A stretch of DNA of 40,967 bases from IMG/VR virus record IMGVR_UViG_3300023223_001001, positions 1 through 40,967 of that record. One strand, written 5' to 3'. Every line of letters starts with the position of its first letter. Position 1 is the first letter of the stretch. The notes under the pieces are model-generated. The model had not been told where the DNA came from, did not search any database, and worked only from the letters and a program-made list of their open reading frames with translations. The stretch is from a virus. Position numbers and translations under genes: made by a program. Shown piece by piece: positions 37,374 to 40,967 of the stretch.

Positions 37374-37560
37374 AGATGTTATACAAAGAAGTCTAGACGA
37401 ATATGATCCAACTGATTGCACCGAATGTGGAGAAAAGTTAGAAAATATCTCATATTATAACGGCTCTGGATATGGTTCTTTTTCATTTCCATATCACGGA
37501 CAATGTCTTAAAATAGTTCAAGCAAGACAGTCCCAACCAAATGTACAGGATAAGGAATGA
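37366..37560 (+). CDS. Zinc microprotein, last gene of the long operon
   Basis: A 64-aa protein with DCTECGEKLENISYYNG then YHGQCLKIVQ: CX2C-...-HX2C. Overlaps the previous gene by eight bases. It closes the 26.4-37.6 kb operon; a non-coding structured segment follows. Confidence 0.6.
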   Translation: MSRDVIQRSLDEYDPTDCTECGEKLENISYYNGSGYGSFSFPYHGQCLKIVQARQSQPNVQDKE

Positions 37561-37591
37561 AAGAACATCCTGTTTAAATAATAATCAAATC

Positions 37592-37668
37592 TAATTCTAA
37601 ATGGTGTAGCGAATCTCTTTGGAGCTGCAATTACTTAGATGAGGAGCCAACACCACCCTTTAGAATTA
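37592..37668 (+). ncRNA. Structured RNA candidate closed by a 10-bp stem
   Basis: TAATTCTAAA (37592-37601) pairs perfectly with TTTAGAATTA (37659-37668); inside it GGTGT (37603-37607) pairs with ACACC (37650-37654). A 42-nt interior contains CTCTTTGGAG. It lies in a gene-free gap (37561-37697) between the long operon and the membrane-protein pair. It could be a small RNA or a terminator/attenuator. Confidence 0.5.
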
Positions 37669-37697
37669 CATAAAAACTAAGAACTCAACCTAAAATT

Positions 37698-37994
37698 ATG
37701 TCTGAGCATCTAGTTTCCATATTTGGAATCATCATATCAATTATAGGAATTATTGTCGCAGTATCGTTCAAACTTTACCTAAGTAATAGAAATAAAAATA
37801 CCATCTTGGACATCGATAAAGGAAAAATTGACACAGAGATAGAGCATTTCAAAGAAGAACTAACAGAATTCAAAAAAAATATTGAAAATATAGAGGAAGA
37901 CATACAAAAGAATCATCTAGATTACGATGCTATCCAGCTACAAATAGCAGATCTCAGAGAGAGACTAGCAAGAATTGAGGGACCAAAAAATTGA
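37698..37994 (+). CDS. Membrane-anchored coiled-coil protein
   Basis: 98 aa: an N-terminal membrane helix (IFGIIISIIGIIVAVSFKLY) followed by a long coiled coil to the C-terminus. The architecture resembles spanin-like or membrane-tethered adaptor proteins. Its stop overlaps the next TTG. Confidence 0.65.
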   Translation: MSEHLVSIFGIIISIIGIIVAVSFKLYLSNRNKNTILDIDKGKIDTEIEHFKEELTEFKKNIENIEEDIQKNHLDYDAIQLQIADLRERLARIEGPKN

Positions 37995-38743
37995 ATATTT
38001 TCTATCGAGAAACTATAGCAATCTTTCTTATCTTTGTAGCATTTTTTATAATAATAGTGTTATTTTACAGTGAAGATACTCCGAAATTTGTCTTCTCTCT
38101 AATCTACATGACACCAATTATTGTCATAGCAATTATGAGCGCCTCTTTAGCTAAAGTGTATAGAAAAGTACCGTGCTTCTACCATGCTTATCTATTACTT
38201 GCTATCTCCTTTTTTGCTCACGTAACAGCTGAAATTATCTGGGTAGTCATGGATTTATCAAATTTGTATGGATACCAAAGTTTTCCTGATATTTTTTATG
38301 CCATCTCTGCAATATTCTTATTTTTACACCCTTGGGCCATAATGAAGCATTTCAAAATCCAACCTAAAAAAACATCATTCCTTCTCTTAATTGGCTGCGT
38401 TATCATTGGAAATCTAATCTACACTCATATCTCATGGGATTACCTAGACTCTGATAGCTTCCTCTTTGGTTTGATATTTGTAACTATGACTAACATTCTC
38501 TTAGGTTCTTCAATAGTAGCAATTATCACACTAAAGAAAACTAAAATATTTACAATTTGGATCCTATTCTGCATAGCATTTGTAATTAACGCAACTGCTG
38601 ACATTTACTACTATGCTAGTGAGAATTTTAGCGATTGGTCACAGGGAGATCTAGTAAATATTGCCTGGTTTGTAGTTTACATTATTATAATTTTTACACT
38701 AATCGAGCATCGTTACAAATACTCTGTTAGAAATGGCAGATAA
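37991..38743 (+). CDS. Seven-helix membrane protein, sensor-like
   Basis: A 250-aa integral membrane protein with about seven hydrophobic segments. The stretch AEIIWVVMDLSNLYGYQSFP then DIFYAISAIFLFLHPWAI resembles the membrane sensor part found at the N-terminus of archaeal and bacterial signalling proteins, here without any kinase or effector domain. Such a protein is unusual in a virus and may be acquired from a host. Start TTG 37991 overlaps the previous stop. Confidence 0.65.
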   Translation: MNIFYRETIAIFLIFVAFFIIIVLFYSEDTPKFVFSLIYMTPIIVIAIMSASLAKVYRKVPCFYHAYLLLAISFFAHVTAEIIWVVMDLSNLYGYQSFPDIFYAISAIFLFLHPWAIMKHFKIQPKKTSFLLLIGCVIIGNLIYTHISWDYLDSDSFLFGLIFVTMTNILLGSSIVAIITLKKTKIFTIWILFCIAFVINATADIYYYASENFSDWSQGDLVNIAWFVVYIIIIFTLIEHRYKYSVRNGR

Positions 38744-38748
38744 TACCA
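38734..38748. promoter_or_regulatory. TGG-N9-CCA motif, copy 1
   Basis: TGGCAGATAATACCA, spanning the stop codon of the 7-TM gene. Shares TGG, A at position 5 and TAATACCA with copies at 38769 and 38919. Confidence 0.55.
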
Positions 38749-38768
38749 TACATTAATAAGTAATAGTG

Positions 38769-38783
38769 TGGAATATAATACCA
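38769..38783. promoter_or_regulatory. TGG-N9-CCA motif, copy 2
   Basis: TGGAATATAATACCA, its last base being the A of the ATG at 38783, so binding here would mask translation or transcription of that gene. Confidence 0.55.
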
Positions 38784-38908
38784 TGACTAAATACACTACA
38801 CTAGAGAAAATAGGAATACTATGTATGATCTTTGGAATCTCATTGGCTTTACTCACTCCTACACTAGTGAAGATTTTTCCCATCTTAGATACTACTATCT
38901 TACCCTAA
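38783..38908 (+). CDS. Tiny single-pass membrane protein
   Basis: 41 aa: MTKYTTLEKIGILCMIFGIS then LALLTPTLVKIFPI, one membrane helix. It is flanked by operator-like repeats on both sides. A comparable short membrane peptide style is common in ammonia-oxidising archaea. Function unknown. Confidence 0.6.
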   Translation: MTKYTTLEKIGILCMIFGISLALLTPTLVKIFPILDTTILP

Positions 38909-38918
38909 TACTTTAATA

Positions 38919-38933
38919 TGGCATTTAATACCA
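38919..38933. promoter_or_regulatory. TGG-N9-CCA motif, copy 3
   Basis: TGGCATTTAATACCA within the wider palindrome ATATGG-N9-CCATAT (38916-38936), nine bases before the ribbon-helix-helix gene. Likely an autoregulatory operator. Confidence 0.6.
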
Positions 38934-38941
38934 TATAACTA

Positions 38942-39085
38942 ATGTCGAAACGAGTAACTATCATGATAGATGACGAATTAGACAAAAAACTACGTCTATG
39001 TCAAGCTAAAATAATTACGCAAACACAAACCTCCTGCAGTTATTCTAGAGTCTTAAACGAATCACTTCGTAAAGCCTTTAGATAA
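38942..39085 (+). CDS. Ribbon-helix-helix transcription regulator
   Basis: A 47-aa protein: SKRVTIMIDDELDKKLRLCQ is the strand plus first helix of the MetJ/Arc (RHH) fold, and SYSRVLNESLRKAFR is the second helix. Such dimers bind palindromic operators, and three TGG-N9-CCA motifs lie just upstream. It is probably an autoregulator and may control the neighbouring membrane genes. Too short for most gene finders but convincing. Confidence 0.8.
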   Translation: MSKRVTIMIDDELDKKLRLCQAKIITQTQTSCSYSRVLNESLRKAFR

Positions 39086-39329
39086 CTCCTTTACTTTTTT
39101 TATCAACTCTTAATTATTTGATAAATAGCACAACAACAAAGTCTTGTGACTAAATATTGTATAGCAACGTATAGCAGAAGAAGATAGCCATCAATGAAAC
39201 AACACCTACTTAGTTATTATCATAAATGATAAGAATACGTCATAACATGAGTTTAACACAATAATCCATAATCCTTTATATACTAAACTAGTAAAGTATT
39301 TCAATAATTAACATCTCTATAATATATAT
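39086..39329. promoter_or_regulatory. Intergenic control region with palindrome
   Basis: No ORF of note. It contains a pyrimidine run after the RHH stop (possible terminator), a direct repeat TATAGCA (39161 and 39172), the perfect palindrome TTATCAT-AA-ATGATAA (39217-39232), and an AT-rich promoter-like stretch (39313-39329) directly before the next ATG. Confidence 0.5.
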
Positions 39330-39623
39330 ATGAAAATGGGAAGATCAGACATCGAACATCAGGCAGATATTATATTAAACATGACTAATATCTTGGCTGC
39401 CAGATTTTTTAAATTTTCTAAAACTTTAACTCATAAAGACGACATGGAATATCTAACTGAACTAGCCAAATCAATAGGTTATCTTACAGGTGTGAGTACT
39501 AATGTAAATAAAACATTCAAGCAAGAAAAGAGACTCAAGATTGTAGAAGAGAAACTAAACAACACACAGTTACCAACTAATATGAAAATGTTTGAAGAAC
39601 CTCCTATGGAGAAATGGAAATGA
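39330..39623 (+). CDS. Small helical protein before terminase (TerS candidate)
   Basis: A 97-aa helical protein: RSDIEHQADIILNMTNILAA, then a basic coiled coil (KTFKQEKRLKIVEEKL) and a Met/Pro tail. A helical protein of this size two genes before the large terminase is where a small terminase subunit would be expected, but no DNA-binding motif is clear. Overlaps the next gene. Confidence 0.5.
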   Translation: MKMGRSDIEHQADIILNMTNILAARFFKFSKTLTHKDDMEYLTELAKSIGYLTGVSTNVNKTFKQEKRLKIVEEKLNNTQLPTNMKMFEEPPMEKWK

Positions 39624-39949
39624 AAATAAAATTATTAGTAGTAGGATTTACTTTATGTTTAGTAGGATTAGTAATAGTAGGAGGATTTTCTATCATAAAT
39701 GTTTACTCAGAAATTGATACTATACATCCTTGCCAGCAAGTAGGAATAGATCACATTAATTTATACACATTATCTCCTCAAAAATTCTATACTATGACTG
39801 AAAAAGAACATATACAATTTGGTGAAGAATACACACTAAAAATAAAAGATTTGCAACAAATTACTCTACAAAATAACTGTCTAAAGATGGACCCTATATG
39901 GTTTACAGAAGAATATAAGCAAACATTAAACGCCCTTATTGAGAAATAA
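39620..39949 (+). CDS. Membrane-anchored extracellular small protein
   Basis: 109 aa from ATG 39620 (overlapping the previous TGA); ATG 39614 is an alternative. An N-terminal signal/anchor helix (KLLVVGFTLCLVGLVIVGGF) and a polar domain with two Cys (HPCQQVG, QNNCLKM) that may form a disulfide outside the cell. Function unknown. Confidence 0.6.
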   Translation: MKIKLLVVGFTLCLVGLVIVGGFSIINVYSEIDTIHPCQQVGIDHINLYTLSPQKFYTMTEKEHIQFGEEYTLKIKDLQQITLQNNCLKMDPIWFTEEYKQTLNALIEK

Positions 39950-39951
39950 AA

Positions 39952-40008
39952 TTACCCCCGGTGTTTTCTTTCATGCCTAAACTCATGCCTACTAATTTAC
40001 CCCCCGTG
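39952..40008 (+). promoter_or_regulatory. C-run repeats and ATGCCTA repeats upstream of terminase
   Basis: TTACCCCCGGTG (39952) and TTTACCCCCCGTG (39996) are near-copies 44-45 bp apart in an otherwise AT-rich genome. The heptamer ATGCCTA occurs at 39973, 39985 and at the terminase ATG itself. Position suggests a packaging initiation or regulatory site. Confidence 0.4.
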
Positions 40009-40017
40009 ATTTGATAA

Positions 40018-40967
40018 ATGCCTAATCATACCTTTGATTATAGACTAGAACAGATAGAACAACAACTAGAAGAGATAGAATCGCCTCTAAACTCTGCACA
40101 GCTAGTAGCAAACAACGTCTGGGAGTGGGTACAAAAGTATAGACCAAACGTAGGCGGTGAAACAAGAAACTTTGATTTAATTCCATTTTGGAAGGAATTC
40201 TATCTAGATGATCACCAACGAAAAGGAGCACTATGTGGAAGGCAAGTATACAAGAGTACGGCTGCCACTGATCATTTAGGATATGTCCCAACCACTGGCT
40301 CATTCAAGACAGCAGGATACGTGGTTCACGATCCTGATAGTTTAGAGGCATTCAGTACTGAACGAGTCAGAGAGGGAACATTTTTAGCTAATCCCCAACT
40401 AGCATCATTTCTTCCACATGGCAGGGCAAACGTAAAGACAATAAAACTGACTAACCATAGTAGAATATACTTTAGACACTCCCAGCATAACTACGCCAAA
40501 GTGGAAGGATTAACTCTATGGATACTAGTCATGGATGAAGTACAGAAACACGATTTAACTAAACTACGAATAGCCATGCATACAATCCGTGCAAAAAAGG
40601 CACCATTAATCATGTTTGGTATTGGTGGAGAGGAAGGTAGCTCCTGGCATGACTTGGTTACTAGAGAGGCAGAGATTTACGACTGGGTGTATAATGATAC
40701 ATCAGACTATACAGATTCAATCACTGGTAAGATATGGCCTAATCAAGGATGGCGTAACAAACTCAAATATGATGATAATGAAGAAGGAAAGATAACCAAC
40801 ACACCTGAAGAATTGAGAATAATCCTGTCTGGAAAACTACAACTAGTACACTCACCAACATCAGGCACACCCACCTACAAGATTTATCATTTCCCTCAAG
40901 AGATATTTGCAGAGATTCCATTAACCATATCTGACTGTAAAAAATATCACATGGAGATACAGGATTC
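40018..40967 (+). CDS. terL: Terminase large subunit, N-terminal ATPase part (continues at 1)
   Basis: The first 316 residues of the 623-aa terminase motor. The Walker A region is GRQVYKST (about 74-81), a terminase-type loop with Tyr in place of the usual Gly. Walker B is LWILVMDE (about 167-174) with the catalytic Glu. IPFWKEFYLDDHQRKGALCG before Walker A is the adenine-binding area. The reading frame continues through the 144-base overlap into the nuclease domain at 1-1066. The start ATG 40018 is the first in frame after a stop; no strong Shine-Dalgarno precedes it. Confidence 0.93.
   Translation, partial: MPNHTFDYRLEQIEQQLEEIESPLNSAQLVANNVWEWVQKYRPNVGGETRNFDLIPFWKEFYLDDHQRKGALCGRQVYKSTAATDHLGYVPTTGSFKTAGYVVHDPDSLEAFSTERVREGTFLANPQLASFLPHGRANVKTIKLTNHSRIYFRHSQHNYAKVEGLTLWILVMDEVQKHDLTKLRIAMHTIRAKKAPLIMFGIGGEEGSSWHDLVTREAEIYDWVYNDTSDYTDSITGKIWPNQGWRNKLKYDDNEEGKITNTPEELRIILSGKLQLVHSPTSGTPTYKIYHFPQEIFAEIPLTISDCKKYHMEIQD
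40824..40967. repeat. Terminal direct repeat (right copy)
   Basis: Identical to bases 1-144. Only one copy should be counted in the closed genome. Confidence 0.95.

Overview
The window looks like one complete genome of a head-tailed virus (Caudoviricetes-type) that infects an archaeon. The last 144 bases (40824-40967) repeat the first 144, so the unique molecule is about 40.8 kb, and the terminase gene runs across the junction. It was assembled as circular or is terminally redundant. The DNA is AT-rich. Five gene groups start behind an identically placed archaeal TATA box (AAATGCATATAA, 34-35 nt before the start codon), which implies leaderless late mRNAs. A small zinc-ribbon protein (29339-29542), a 47-aa ribbon-helix-helix protein (38942-39085) and the general gene style suggest an ammonia-oxidising archaeon (Nitrososphaeria) as host. 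That host call is inference from remembered family patterns. No integrase, DNA polymerase, primase, tRNA or CRISPR array was seen.

Layout. (1) 40018 through the junction to about 21.9 kb, plus strand: virion genes. These are large terminase, portal, a fusion of a minor capsid/morphogenesis domain with a candidate prohead protease, a probable scaffold, a decoration-like protein, the HK97-type major capsid protein, surface proteins (DUF2341 plus LamG-like; a beta-rich spike), head-tail and tail genes, a 994-aa tail hub with carbohydrate-binding-like modules at both ends, an 826-aa fibre, and two distal proteins. This block is interrupted by a roughly 735-bp mobile element with about 60-bp inverted ends and a transposase remnant (5166-5900), and by an HNH endonuclease gene inserted at the start of a tail gene (14570-15022). 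(2) 22.0-25.5 kb: a minus-strand secreted protein, a protein with a striking 4-residue (12-bp) repeat tract, and a small cassette of membrane proteins that could act in lysis. (3) 25.6-26.4 kb: a divergent control region with palindromes, a minus-strand gene pair and a GC-rich structured island. (4) 26.4-37.6 kb: one very long, tightly coupled operon of about 55 mostly tiny genes. More than half encode zinc-finger or zinc-ribbon microproteins. Interspersed are winged-helix proteins, a SWIM finger protein, an MT-A70-like methyltransferase with an altered active site, a PD-(D/E)XK-like nuclease, a GNAT acetyltransferase and a PAPS-reductase-like ATP-pyrophosphatase. (5) 37.6-40.0 kb: a structured RNA candidate, membrane proteins including a 7-TM protein, a ribbon-helix-helix regulator with three copies of a TGG-N9-CCA operator-like motif, and two small genes before terminase.

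The most unusual signals are these. Start codons appear to be non-standard in several places: CTG at 29539, 34650 and 34724; ATA at 15019; ACG at 1121. The HNH insertion duplicated the ribosome-binding site and recoded the start region of the interrupted gene. The coupled zinc-microprotein operon contains 11-13 codon 'coupler' mini-cistrons. There are several stem-forming non-coding elements. All functional names come from motif recognition by eye, with no database search.
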